In this document: piece after piece, positions 1 through 6,289 of the stretch
Position numbering within the stretch: the first letter of the stretch is position 1
Layout of the letters: every line of letters begins with the position of its first letter
The notes under the pieces: generated by a model
Told to the model about the DNA's origin: nothing
Databases searched by the model: none
What the model saw: the letters and a program-made list of their open reading frames with translations, nothing else
Program-made: the position numbers and the translations under genes
From: an uncultured Actinomycetes bacterium
GTDB taxonomy: Bacteria > Actinomycetota > Aquicultoria > CAJVYJ01
Length of the DNA: 8,374 bases
Direction: 5' to 3'
NCBI GenBank assembly: GCA_913009475.1
Contig: CAJVYJ010000069.1
Location: 1 to 8,374, forward strand

Positions 1-93
1 CTGCACACGATGAGTCACTGTTAACGAAGAGGTACTATTTTTTATAGTACTGTTTTTTTTTTTTTTTTTTTACTTTCTTTTTTTTTTTTTTTT
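1..93. other. Low-complexity contig end, probably sequencing artefact
   Basis: About fifty bases of unassignable sequence lead into two long T-runs (about 53-71 and 77-93) broken by a short ACTTTC, which run straight into the adapter at 94. Homopolymer T directly before the P5 adapter is what appears, as reverse complement, when an Illumina read passes the end of a short insert and its adapter. A perfect 7-bp hairpin (GTACTAT at 32-38 with ATAGTAC at 44-50) followed by T's looks like a terminator, but its place in this artefactual stretch makes that reading unsafe. Nothing here should be annotated as biology. Confidence 0.8.
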
Positions 94-151
94 AATGATA
101 CGGCGACCACCGAGATCTACACTCTTTCCCTACACGACGCTCTTCCGATCT
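94..151 (+). other. Illumina P5/TruSeq adapter contamination
   Basis: All 58 bases match the Illumina P5 flow-cell sequence fused to the TruSeq read-1 primer, from AATGATACGG to CTCTTCCGATCT, with no mismatch that I can see. It is synthetic DNA left untrimmed in the assembly. Forward translation gives the familiar artefact peptide NDTATTEIYTLSLHDALPI, in frame with the cytochrome fragment downstream. Reverse translation gives the artefact tail DRKSVV. Any predicted protein crossing this stretch carries a false end. Confidence 0.98.
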
Positions 152-366
152 CTCAGGCCAATTTTTGTCAAACTTGCCATCATCAGCAGTTCGCGAGCGT
201 AAAGCCGGAAGAGAAGACTGTTAATTGGAAAAGCATCCATTTCATGGTAGTTAAGAAGATAGGCGCTAATAAATGTTTCCAGTGCCATCAGCCTAACTTC
301 TGCGCCAATTGCCATACCACTGGAGTAAAGCCGCAGCCGGGCCAATTCTTTAATATGAAGTATTAA
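152..366 (+). CDS. Multiheme c-type cytochrome, C-terminal fragment (5' end lost)
   Basis: This open frame has no start codon because the sequence upstream is adapter, and it ends at a TAA at 364-366. The roughly 70 readable residues contain three CxxCH haem-binding motifs: CQTCH near the start, then CFQCH and CANCH as a close pair separated by four residues. A WKSIH segment between them supplies a histidine that could be a distal haem ligand. Such motifs covalently bind haem c, so the intact protein would be exported and act in electron transfer outside the cytoplasm. The paired-motif arrangement is common in NapC/NirT-like and other multiheme cytochromes, but the fragment is too short to choose a family. 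The tail after the last haem is about 20 residues and polar, so no C-terminal membrane anchor is seen. It converges on the Cys-rich gene with a 23-bp gap. Confidence 0.85.
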
Positions 367-389
367 TTTTACTAGGTCTCATTCCAACT

Positions 390-758
390 CTAAACTTTAA
401 ATTCGGAGATGGCGCATAAGCCCTTGATCAAATCTTTAAAACCGCAACCGACAGCACCACAATATTGTAAACAAAATGATTGTTTGCCGCAGATAAACCC
501 TTTTTCCAAAAGATTATTGAGATCTTCCTCGCTAATAGAATTTATCCACTCGACAACGCGGCGGGGGAAATCCTTTGTCGGCGTTCTAACGAGCAATAAT
601 AGCGCGTAATATTGACAATCCGTATCTATACAGTAGCGGAAACACCGATCAAGCTCATCGCAACTTTGGCTGTCACTAATCAGTTTATTGATATCAGAGG
701 CTGACATCTCTTCAATCCAATTGATAAAGCTTATCTTCAGTAAAGTGGATTTACGCAT
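390..758 (-). CDS. Unrecognised small Cys-rich protein with a duplicated four-Cys domain
   Basis: I do not recognise this 122-residue protein. It has no signal peptide or clear membrane segment, so it is probably cytoplasmic. It consists of two copies of one domain, offset by 57 residues. Each has a helix-like segment (WI..xS..D(I/L)N.L, starting at W14 and W71), then four cysteines spaced C-x5-C-x3-C-x4-C (C33, C39, C43, C48 and C90, C96, C100, C105). A ninth cysteine is C115. The shared tyrosine before the third cysteine (Y42, Y99) adds to the match. Conserved four-cysteine sets in a presumably reducing cytoplasm suggest a bound metal (zinc or an Fe-S cluster), but this is inference. The ATG at 756-758 follows a weak purine-rich site (GGAATGGA) and a good promoter. 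The opposite-strand frame at 409-609 lacks any such structure. It lies tail-to-tail with the cytochrome fragment and divergent from the CLC gene. Confidence 0.78.
   Translation of the reverse strand: MRKSTLLKISFINWIEEMSASDINKLISDSQSCDELDRCFRYCIDTDCQYYALLLLVRTPTKDFPRRVVEWINSISEEDLNNLLEKGFICGKQSFCLQYCGAVGCGFKDLIKGLCAISEFKV
420..725 (-). repeat. Internal protein-level tandem duplication in the Cys-rich gene
   Basis: Residues 12-48 and 69-105 (bases about 591-725 for copy 1 and 420-554 for copy 2, extended to the helix ends) align without a gap. Eleven of 37 positions are identical, including W, I, S, D, N, L, Y and all four cysteines. The low overall identity with perfect spacing points to an old duplication held by structural constraint, not to a recent copy. 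Confidence 0.8.
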
Positions 759-788
759 AATTATCCATTCCAGTATTGGTAAAAATAG

Positions 789-817
789 ATGATACTATTA
801 GTGTCCGTTGGTGACAA
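789..817 (-). promoter_or_regulatory. Sigma-70-type promoter for the Cys-rich gene
   Basis: On the minus strand the -35 box TTGTCA (812-817) is separated by 17 bases from the -10 box TATCAT (789-794). Transcription would begin near 782, giving a leader of about 24 bases before the ATG at 758. The match is one mismatch per hexamer with ideal spacing, and position and direction suit the gene. Confidence 0.65.
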
Positions 818-849
818 TAAGCATTAACTATGAGATAATAATTATTGTC
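813..849. repeat. Inverted repeat overlapping the Cys-rich gene promoter
   Basis: GACAATAA (813-820) and TTATTGTC (842-849) form a perfect 8-bp inverted repeat with a 21-base gap. The right arm also overlaps the self-complementary AATAATTATT at 837-846. The left arm covers most of the -35 box of the minus-strand promoter, so the repeat could be a regulator binding site. Chance is possible in AT-rich intergenic DNA. Confidence 0.4.
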
Positions 850-862
850 GATTTCTCTAAAG

Positions 863-891
863 ATGTTGAGAGCGACCCAGAGTCATATAAT
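863..891 (+). promoter_or_regulatory. Candidate promoter for the CLC gene
   Basis: A perfect TATAAT lies at 886-891. The -35 region at the best spacing (ATGTTG, 863-868, 17-base gap) is weak, and the better TTGAGA at 866-871 is only 14 bases away. Transcription would start near 898, with a leader of about 65 bases. Confidence 0.4.
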
Positions 892-962
892 GGTTGGCTA
901 ATCTATTATAAATAAGGAACAAAAATAAGCTTATCTTCATTTATCAAAAAGCAACCTAACTG

Positions 963-2672
963 ATGAACAAATTCGTTAAAGGCATACCCAATCGTCTCCA
1001 ACTTATAACTCAGCGTTTGCGCAAATGGTTTGTATTTTCATTAATAATCGGCATGATTACAGGAGCGCTGGTTGCTCTACTTGACTTTATTGTCACTAAG
1101 ATGCTTGATTTTACCTTTTCCAAGACCCTGGCTACCCCTTTAGGAGCGTTTCTCCTGCCTTTGGCGGGTTTGACATTAGCTGGAATTACAATGGTTTTCC
1201 TGGCTAAAAGCTCCGATTATGGAGTTGAGGAAGTTGTTAAAAAATATCATGACCCGGAAGGCTCGCTGGATTTAAAATCCACTCCCGCGAAACTGTTGGC
1301 ATCTATCTTTACCGTCGGCTTCGGTGGTTCCGCCGGACTTGAAGGCCCCAGCTTTCATATCGGCGCCGCCGTCGGAACCTTATTCAATAAAGCCTTCAAA
1401 CTCATGAATCTTGACTCTAAAAACGTAAAAACAATGATGATAGCCGGTAGCGCAGCGGGAATTGCCGCTGTCTTTAAAGCTCCGCTTACCGGTGTGATTT
1501 TTGGACTTGAAGTACCCTACAAAGACGATCTTGCCCGAGATGCGCTTATTCCCTCATTAATCGCCTCAGTATCGTCATATCTGGTTTTCGTCGCGTTCAT
1601 AGGTATAAAACCATTATTTAAAATAGAAAAATTATACTTCATCAATTATTGGGACTTATTACTGGCAGCTGTCATAGGTCTGCTGGTTGGTGTATCGGCA
1701 CGTTTTTTTGTTAAAGCTTTTCGCTGGACTGAGACAACTTTCGAAAACAGCTCCCTGTCGAAAACTACAATCTTTATGATTGGCGGCGCTGTTGTCGGCC
1801 TAACCGGTTTACTTTCCATCTGGTTAGTAGGTACACCTGTTTCCCTGGGTATTGGCTATGATACCATCGGCAGAATAATAACCGAAACCTTTAGCGTGAA
1901 GATTCTAATCGGTATATTATTCCTTAAATTTATCGCTACAATCGCTACAATCGCGTCCGGAGGAGTCGGCGGTATGTTTATCCCCATGATTATGCTGGGC
2001 GCTACCATCGGTTCTATATTAGGCAAAATAACACCGTTCGAACGGGGACATTTATACCCGGTTATCGGGATGTCATCGTTCTTGGCCGCCGGTTATAAAA
2101 CACCGTTGGCCGCGGTTACATTTATTGCTGAAACCACAGGCAGTCCCGGCTATGTTATCCCCGGTTTAATAGCCTCAGTATTAGGTTATATTGTTTCCGG
2201 CCGCATATCCGTATCTAAGCACCAGCATTGGACCAGGTCGACAAAGTTGGAATTGATGCTCTCGTCACACGTGTCACAAGTTATGACAACGTCTAATGTC
2301 ATTACTGTTCCTAAGGATATTTTTTTAGAAGAACTTTTCTTAAACTACATTTTGAAATATCGTTATAAGTCCATGCCCGTGGTCGACAACGATAGATTGT
2401 TTGGCATGATAGCGCTTAGTGATATTAAACAATATGATGCCGAGGATTGGAGTAAAATAACAGTGGGCGAGGCGGCAACCAAGAGTGTACACGTAGCTTA
2501 TCGTAATCAAACTTTAGCCGAAGTCCTGGACAGAATGAACGCTTATAATGTTGACCGTATGCCGGTCGTCAGCCATAAAGACCCCAATGAAATAATAGGT
2601 ATTATTTCATCGACCGATATTGTCGCGTTGGAGGAATTATCCAAATTTTGGCGTAACCGAACTTCGCGGTAG
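963..2672 (+). CDS. CLC-family chloride channel/transporter with two C-terminal CBS domains
   Basis: This 569-residue membrane protein conducts or exchanges anions, probably chloride, across the cytoplasmic membrane. Residues 1-415 form the CLC core with many hydrophobic helices. Visible motifs are GLEGP (125-129, gating glutamate E127), APLTGVIFGLEV (173-184) and GMFIP (337-341). Residues about 438-495 and 500-560 are two CBS domains, which in CLC proteins bind adenine nucleotides and modulate gating. The usual GSGIP motif is replaced by the region SDYGV (84-88). The residue matching the E. coli proton glutamate E203 is V184, as in animal CLC channels. The expected helix-R tyrosine is absent (SVSKHQ, 416-421). 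The ATG is preceded in frame by a TAA at 957-959, so no longer form exists; the Shine-Dalgarno site is poor. It is divergent from the Cys-rich gene and convergent with tRNA-Asn. Family assignment is firm; channel rather than exchanger is inference. Confidence 0.95.
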   Translation: MNKFVKGIPNRLQLITQRLRKWFVFSLIIGMITGALVALLDFIVTKMLDFTFSKTLATPLGAFLLPLAGLTLAGITMVFLAKSSDYGVEEVVKKYHDPEGSLDLKSTPAKLLASIFTVGFGGSAGLEGPSFHIGAAVGTLFNKAFKLMNLDSKNVKTMMIAGSAAGIAAVFKAPLTGVIFGLEVPYKDDLARDALIPSLIASVSSYLVFVAFIGIKPLFKIEKLYFINYWDLLLAAVIGLLVGVSARFFVKAFRWTETTFENSSLSKTTIFMIGGAVVGLTGLLSIWLVGTPVSLGIGYDTIGRIITETFSVKILIGILFLKFIATIATIASGGVGGMFIPMIMLGATIGSILGKITPFERGHLYPVIGMSSFLAAGYKTPLAAVTFIAETTGSPGYVIPGLIASVLGYIVSGRISVSKHQHWTRSTKLELMLSSHVSQVMTTSNVITVPKDIFLEELFLNYILKYRYKSMPVVDNDRLFGMIALSDIKQYDAEDWSKITVGEAATKSVHVAYRNQTLAEVLDRMNAYNVDRMPVVSHKDPNEIIGIISSTDIVALEELSKFWRNRTSR

Positions 2673-2732
2673 TAATCACTATTTGTTAATCTTCTCAATG
2701 TCCATTTGGGTTGTAGATGCGAATCTTCTTAT

Positions 2733-2781
2733 TAAATACAAATAAACCACTTAGTTATACCGACGGCATAATTAAGTGGTT
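2733..2781 (-). terminator. Rho-independent terminator of the tRNA-Asn unit
   Basis: AACCACTTA and TAAGTGGTT (2745-2753 and 2773-2781) pair perfectly. The stem continues after one mismatch through TTATGCC/GGTATAA (one G-U pair) to a three-base loop. On the minus strand it begins two bases after the tRNA 3' end and is followed by a T-rich tail (TATTTGTATTT). No T-run follows it on the plus strand, so it serves the tRNA, not the CLC gene. Confidence 0.75.
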
Positions 2782-2782
2782 A

Positions 2783-2856
<74 letters not shown>

Positions 2857-2858
2857 AA

Positions 2859-2900
2859 ATAGCTTCGCAACACTCGTTGTATTTTACGAGATTAAGCTAT
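2859..2900. repeat. Nested inverted repeat around the tRNA transcription start
   Basis: ATAGCTT (2859-2865) pairs with AAGCTAT (2894-2900), and CTCG (2873-2876) with CGAG (2887-2890) inside. The outer arms straddle the -10 box and the tRNA leader. It may be chance, a regulator site, or a hairpin that limits rpoD read-through. Confidence 0.3.
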
Positions 2901-2909
2901 CATATTCAA
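2881..2909 (-). promoter_or_regulatory. Sigma-70-type promoter for tRNA-Asn
   Basis: The minus strand carries TTGAAT (2904-2909), a 17-base spacer and TAAAAT (2881-2886). A start near 2874 gives a leader of about 18 bases before the mature tRNA at 2856, to be removed by RNase P. The spacing is ideal and the location fits. Confidence 0.65.
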
Positions 2910-2910
2910 G

Positions 2911-2948
2911 AATAAATATTAGATAAATATGGGTTCAGGCCAAACCAT
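2911..2948 (-). terminator. Weak possible terminator after rpoD
   Basis: On the minus strand, about 16 bases after the rpoD stop, ATGGTT can pair with AACCCAT (one bulge) around a seven-base loop, followed by an AT-rich, T-containing stretch. The stem is short and the tail is not a clean T-run, so rpoD transcripts may instead read into the tRNA unit. Confidence 0.25.
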
Positions 2949-2964
2949 TCTTTAATAATCTACA

Positions 2965-4191
2965 TTATTCCAGATAATCTCTGAGTTTGGCGCTGCGGCT
3001 GGGATGCCGCAGTTTAGATAGAGTCTTGGATTCTATTTGACGGATTCGTTCTCTGGTAACGCCAAATACCCGGCCCACCTCTTCTAATGTTCTGGGATGA
3101 CCGTCTTTAAGTCCAAAACGTAATTCGATGACCCGCCGTTCCCGCTCTGATAAACTACCGAGGATTCGGCGCAGTTGTTGTTGCAGCAGCGAAAAAGAGG
3201 CGGCATCGGGCGGTACAATCGCTCCGGCATCCTCAATAAAATCACCCAGTTGTGAATCCGCTTCCTCCCCGATAGGAGTTTCCAGAGAAACCGGCTCTTG
3301 TGAGATTTTCAAAATTCCCCTTACTTTCTCAGCGGTTATCTCCATCTTTTCACCAATTTCCTCCGGCGTAGGCTCTCTGCCCAGATCCTGTAATAATCTA
3401 CGCTGGATACGGACTAATTTATTGATAGTCTCAACCATATGCACCGGAATACGAATCGTACGCGCCTGGTCGGCTATAGCCCTGGTAATCGCCTGTCTGA
3501 TCCACCAAGTGGCATAAGTGGAAAATTTATAACCTTTGCGATAATCGAACTTCTCCACTGCCCTTATTAAACCCAGATTGCCCTCTTGAATAAGGTCTAA
3601 AAATAACATACCCCTGCCGACATAACGCTTAGCGATTGATACCACCAAACGTAAGTTGGCCTCGACTACGGTACGCTTAGCTATCATCCCCACACGTTCG
3701 ATCTGTCGCAAACGACGCATCTCCGCACGCGTACTGGCGGCGCCTGACTCAATTTGAGCGGACGCTTCTTCCCACGCTTCTATTTTTTTAGCCAGCTCGA
3801 CTTCCTGGCGCGCGGTAAGTAAAGATACCTTGCCAATTTCCTTTAGATACATACGCACAGGGTCATTAGTGAGTATTTTAACAGCCGAGTCGGACTTTAG
3901 CTTACTTTTTCTTTTGGCTTTTGTTCTTTTTTTCTTGGGTTTCACCACTATCGGCTTAACCGCGTCCTTTTTGCCGTCTTCGTTTTTCACTATTTTAATG
4001 CCAAGATCCAATAACTTCGAATAAACATTATCTATCTGCTCAGTTTCCAACTCTATTGGCTCAAGACTGTCTAGAATATCATTAGAAAGTAGAGAGCCTG
4101 ATTTTTTACCTTCTTCAATCAGCTTTTCTACTTGCGGAAGATTAAGTTCATTTAGGCTCTCCGTTAACTTCTTGCTTTTTGCTTTAGACAA
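2965..4191 (-). CDS. rpoD: Primary sigma factor RpoD (sigma-70)
   Basis: This 408-residue housekeeping sigma factor directs RNA polymerase to -10/-35 promoters. Region 1.1 (about 15-72, ending LLDLGIKIV) is followed by a lysine-rich linker (82-100). Region 1.2 starts at DPVRMYLKEIG (110-120). Region 2 (about 175-250) includes SIAKRYVGRG, LDLIQEGNLGLIRAVEKFD and the -10-recognising ATWWIRQAI. Region 3 spans about 255-330. Region 4 (345-405) has the -35-recognising helix-turn-helix TLEEVGRVFGVTRERIRQIE. The start is TTG at 4189-4191: no ATG or GTG lies between it and the preceding in-frame stop, and it yields a complete region 1.1. A possible Shine-Dalgarno AAGGGAG lies 13 bases upstream, inside dnaG. 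The first 8 bases overlap the dnaG end, implying translational coupling in a dnaG-rpoD operon. Promoters found in this window fit this sigma factor's expected preference. Confidence 0.98.
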   Translation of the reverse strand: MSKAKSKKLTESLNELNLPQVEKLIEEGKKSGSLLSNDILDSLEPIELETEQIDNVYSKLLDLGIKIVKNEDGKKDAVKPIVVKPKKKRTKAKRKSKLKSDSAVKILTNDPVRMYLKEIGKVSLLTARQEVELAKKIEAWEEASAQIESGAASTRAEMRRLRQIERVGMIAKRTVVEANLRLVVSIAKRYVGRGMLFLDLIQEGNLGLIRAVEKFDYRKGYKFSTYATWWIRQAITRAIADQARTIRIPVHMVETINKLVRIQRRLLQDLGREPTPEEIGEKMEITAEKVRGILKISQEPVSLETPIGEEADSQLGDFIEDAGAIVPPDAASFSLLQQQLRRILGSLSERERRVIELRFGLKDGHPRTLEEVGRVFGVTRERIRQIESKTLSKLRHPSRSAKLRDYLE

Positions 4192-5998
4192 CTTGGTCCC
4201 GCATCTCCCTTCTTTTGCTCTGTAATTCTAATATCTTTTTTTCCAAGACTTTTTGTTTTTTCATATCAGCGACGCTTAACTCTTTTATTAGCACTTTAAT
4301 CTGACGCTCCAGCGATAACTCCTTGATTTTAAAAAATATACTTAAAAAGTATCGCTCTTTATCTTCAACCAATATCGGTTCCATTATTAGCGATACAACC
4401 AAATTCTTCTGGTTACCATCCAGCTCATGCACTATATTTTGTACATTTAACTTACCTTTACCCACCAGCTTTGATTTTAAAACAGCAAATAATTGCTTAT
4501 TATCTTGATTTTGCCAATCGGTTGGTTCCAGCTCTTTTAAGAAGGCACCTTTCCCAGGAATTTGAAGTATTAATTTTAACATTTCTCTCTCGGCAACGCT
4601 AGTGGCGTTTCTAAATATTTTGCTCAGAGGTTGATTCGGCTTTGCCTTAACCGTATGTCGCTTATCACTGACCACGTGTTTAAAGTCAATTTGTAGTGTT
4701 TCCAATGATACATCAGCCATTTCCGCTATACGTTTAAGATATTTTTCCTGAGCTACGGCGCTTGCCAATAGTTTGATAAACGCGAGAGATTCAGCAATAG
4801 CTTTTTGGCGCTGATTATCATCGTTAATATCATATTTTATCATTATACGCTCAAGATAAAAATCAGTAAACTGTTTAGCGTTGGTTATTAGAAGGCGAAA
4901 GTTTTCGACACCGTTCTTCGCCACATATTCAGCCGGGTCCAGCTCTTCCGGCAAGACAAGCACCTTGACCCCGATTTTATAGCTGTTCAACAATTTTTTT
5001 AAAGTGTTGTCACCGGGCAAACGAATCTGTGATACCAGTTCCAGACCTCTTTCCGCGGCGGCTATACCAGCGGCGTCACCATCGAAAACGAAGATGATAT
5101 CATCCGTAAATCTAGAAATGAACTTAAAATGGTCAAGCGTGAAAGCAGTACCGCAAGTAGCTACTGCATTGTCTATCCCGGACATTTTAAGCGCCAATAA
5201 GTCAGTATATCCCTCGACAATAATCGCCGCTGATTGAGAGCTGATAGCTGTCTTGGCTAGATTTAAGCCGTAAAGCACGGACCCTTTTCTATAGACCGGC
5301 GTCTCCGGGGAGTTTAAATATTTAGGGTTATCGCCGTTTAATGACCGCGCCCCAAAAGCAACTACTCGCCCCTGGATATCCTTTATTGGAAAAATGAGCC
5401 GACCGCGAAAACGGTCGAATGACTTCCCGTTGCTACCCTGAGAAGTCAAACCGGCCTTTAAAATCTCGGCCTCAAGAAAATTTTTTTTCAACAGATAATT
5501 CTTTAGACCGTCCCAAGTATCAGGCGCGAAGCCCAGCCACATAGTTTCAGCTATCTCTCTACCAAATCCCCTTGATTTTAGATAATCACGAGTTTCACGG
5601 CCCATTGGTGAAAACAAGACTTTGGAAAAATAACCGGCGGCGGCGGCGTTTATCTCATAGATTTTTTGCTTGATGCCAAGGTTATTGCTCTTGGTTTTGG
5701 TATAATGAACGGCATAACCGACCCGCCTGGCCAATGATTCAACAGCTTCAGTAAAATCAAGGCCGTCGACTTTCATCACAAAACTGATTACATCTCCGCC
5801 TTCCCCACAACCAAAACAGTGCCAAAGCTGCTTGGACGTGTCAACGCTGAATGAAGGCGTTTTTTCTTGGTGAAAAGGGCATAAGCCTTTATAAGCCCGG
5901 CCGGCTTTTTTAAGCATAACTTGCTCGGAGATGATGTCGATAATATTGACCCTGTCCTTTATCTGTTCTAAATCATCTTCTCTTATTAGACCTGACAC
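4184..5998 (-). CDS. dnaG: DNA primase DnaG
   Basis: This 604-residue enzyme makes the RNA primers for chromosome replication and works with the replicative helicase at the fork. The N-terminal CHC2 zinc finger shows C40, H43, C61 and C64 (CPFHQEKTPSF and HCFGCGEGG). The RNA-polymerase core follows, including RGRLIFPI and the PKYLNSPETP region (224-234). The Toprim fold has E262 (IVEGYTDLLAL) and D306/D308 (FDGDAAG), the metal-binding acidic residues. Residues about 327-343 look like an insertion relative to common DnaG between two Toprim segments. The C-terminal 150 residues match the position of the helicase-binding domain but are divergent. The start is GTG at 5996-5998, supported by AAGGGG five bases upstream. 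Its stop overlaps the rpoD start. rpsU, first gene of the classical macromolecular synthesis operon, is not present. Confidence 0.97.
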   Translation of the reverse strand: MSGLIREDDLEQIKDRVNIIDIISEQVMLKKAGRAYKGLCPFHQEKTPSFSVDTSKQLWHCFGCGEGGDVISFVMKVDGLDFTEAVESLARRVGYAVHYTKTKSNNLGIKQKIYEINAAAAGYFSKVLFSPMGRETRDYLKSRGFGREIAETMWLGFAPDTWDGLKNYLLKKNFLEAEILKAGLTSQGSNGKSFDRFRGRLIFPIKDIQGRVVAFGARSLNGDNPKYLNSPETPVYRKGSVLYGLNLAKTAISSQSAAIIVEGYTDLLALKMSGIDNAVATCGTAFTLDHFKFISRFTDDIIFVFDGDAAGIAAAERGLELVSQIRLPGDNTLKKLLNSYKIGVKVLVLPEELDPAEYVAKNGVENFRLLITNAKQFTDFYLERIMIKYDINDDNQRQKAIAESLAFIKLLASAVAQEKYLKRIAEMADVSLETLQIDFKHVVSDKRHTVKAKPNQPLSKIFRNATSVAEREMLKLILQIPGKGAFLKELEPTDWQNQDNKQLFAVLKSKLVGKGKLNVQNIVHELDGNQKNLVVSLIMEPILVEDKERYFLSIFFKIKELSLERQIKVLIKELSVADMKKQKVLEKKILELQSKRREMRDQVV

Positions 5999-6003
5999 TA
6001 ATA

Positions 6004-6009
6004 CCCCTT
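6004..6009 (-). promoter_or_regulatory. Ribosome binding site fixing the GTG start of dnaG
   Basis: AAGGGG on the minus strand sits five bases before GTG at 5996-5998. The spacing is ideal and no ATG alternative is close, so the GTG start is well supported. Confidence 0.75.
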
Positions 6010-6017
6010 ATTCTTCA

Positions 6018-6093
6018 ATGTTCGTAAATTTTAATGCCTGTATGCCTGAATTCCCGGTCCGGTTGAGGACGACAAACTTAAGAACATAGGCAT
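6018..6093. repeat. Repeats and possible competing hairpins in the dnaG leader
   Basis: ATGCCTG occurs twice in tandem (6034-6040, 6042-6048). Its complement AGGCAT lies at 6088-6093, and next to it GAACAT (6082-6087) complements ATGTTC (6018-6023). The two pairings cannot both nest, so an RNA leader could switch between them; a small GTCC/GGAC hairpin lies inside. The arms are only six bases and chance is a fair alternative. Confidence 0.3.
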
Positions 6094-6151
6094 GACAAAA
6101 ATAAATATCTATTACTAAACATCAGCCTTTAATTTAATTATAAGGTTAATA

Positions 6152-6180
6152 ATCATACGATTAAATAGAAAGAATGTAAA
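6152..6180 (-). promoter_or_regulatory. Sigma-70-type promoter for dnaG-rpoD
   Basis: The minus strand has TTTACA (6175-6180), 17 bases, then TATGAT (6152-6157). Transcription from near 6145 would give a long leader of about 147 bases before the GTG at 5998. A second TATAAT lies at 6137-6142 with a poorer -35. The region is AT-rich, so either could be chance. Confidence 0.5.
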
Positions 6181-6226
6181 TAATATGAATTATTGATGAA
6201 TTTTCTGCTTTTACCTCTTTAAACTC

Positions 6227-6255
6227 TTGAAAGGTCCGTTAATTTTGATTAAGAT
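6227..6255 (+). promoter_or_regulatory. Sigma-70-type promoter for htrA
   Basis: TTGAAA (6227-6232), a 17-base spacer and TAAGAT (6250-6255) lie just upstream of the gene. A start near 6262 gives a leader of about 28 bases containing the strong ribosome binding site. No inverted repeat suggestive of a heat-shock operator is seen beside it. Confidence 0.6.
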
Positions 6256-6279
6256 TATTAAGTCGAAATAAATGGAATT

Positions 6280-6286
6280 AGGAGAG
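6280..6286 (+). promoter_or_regulatory. Ribosome binding site that sets the htrA start at 6290
   Basis: AGGAGAG lies three to five bases before the ATG at 6290-6292. An in-frame ATG at 6272 is 18 bases upstream but has no comparable site and would itself contain this Shine-Dalgarno sequence within its coding region. The downstream ATG also gives a standard signal-anchor start (MKKTVITSI). Confidence 0.85.
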
Positions 6287-6289
6287 ATA

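Noticed and set aside
32..71. Hairpin with T-run resembling a terminator
   Set aside because: It lies directly before the adapter in a poly-T read-through stretch, so its genomic origin is doubtful.
130..345. 71-residue minus-strand reading frame
   Set aside because: It is antisense to the cytochrome with its CxxCH motifs and ends in DRKSVV, the reverse translation of the adapter.
409..609. 66-residue plus-strand frame opposite the Cys-rich gene
   Set aside because: No recognisable structure; the minus frame has a matched internal duplication, promoter and full length.
3128..3517. Plus-strand frame inside rpoD, and similar ones inside dnaG, htrA and pstB
   Set aside because: All lie antisense to clearly conserved proteins and show composition expected of shadow frames, with no motifs.
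6272..6289. Upstream ATG for htrA adding MELGEI
   Set aside because: The strong AGGAGAG site lies inside this extension and serves the ATG at 6290; the shorter form starts like a normal signal anchor.
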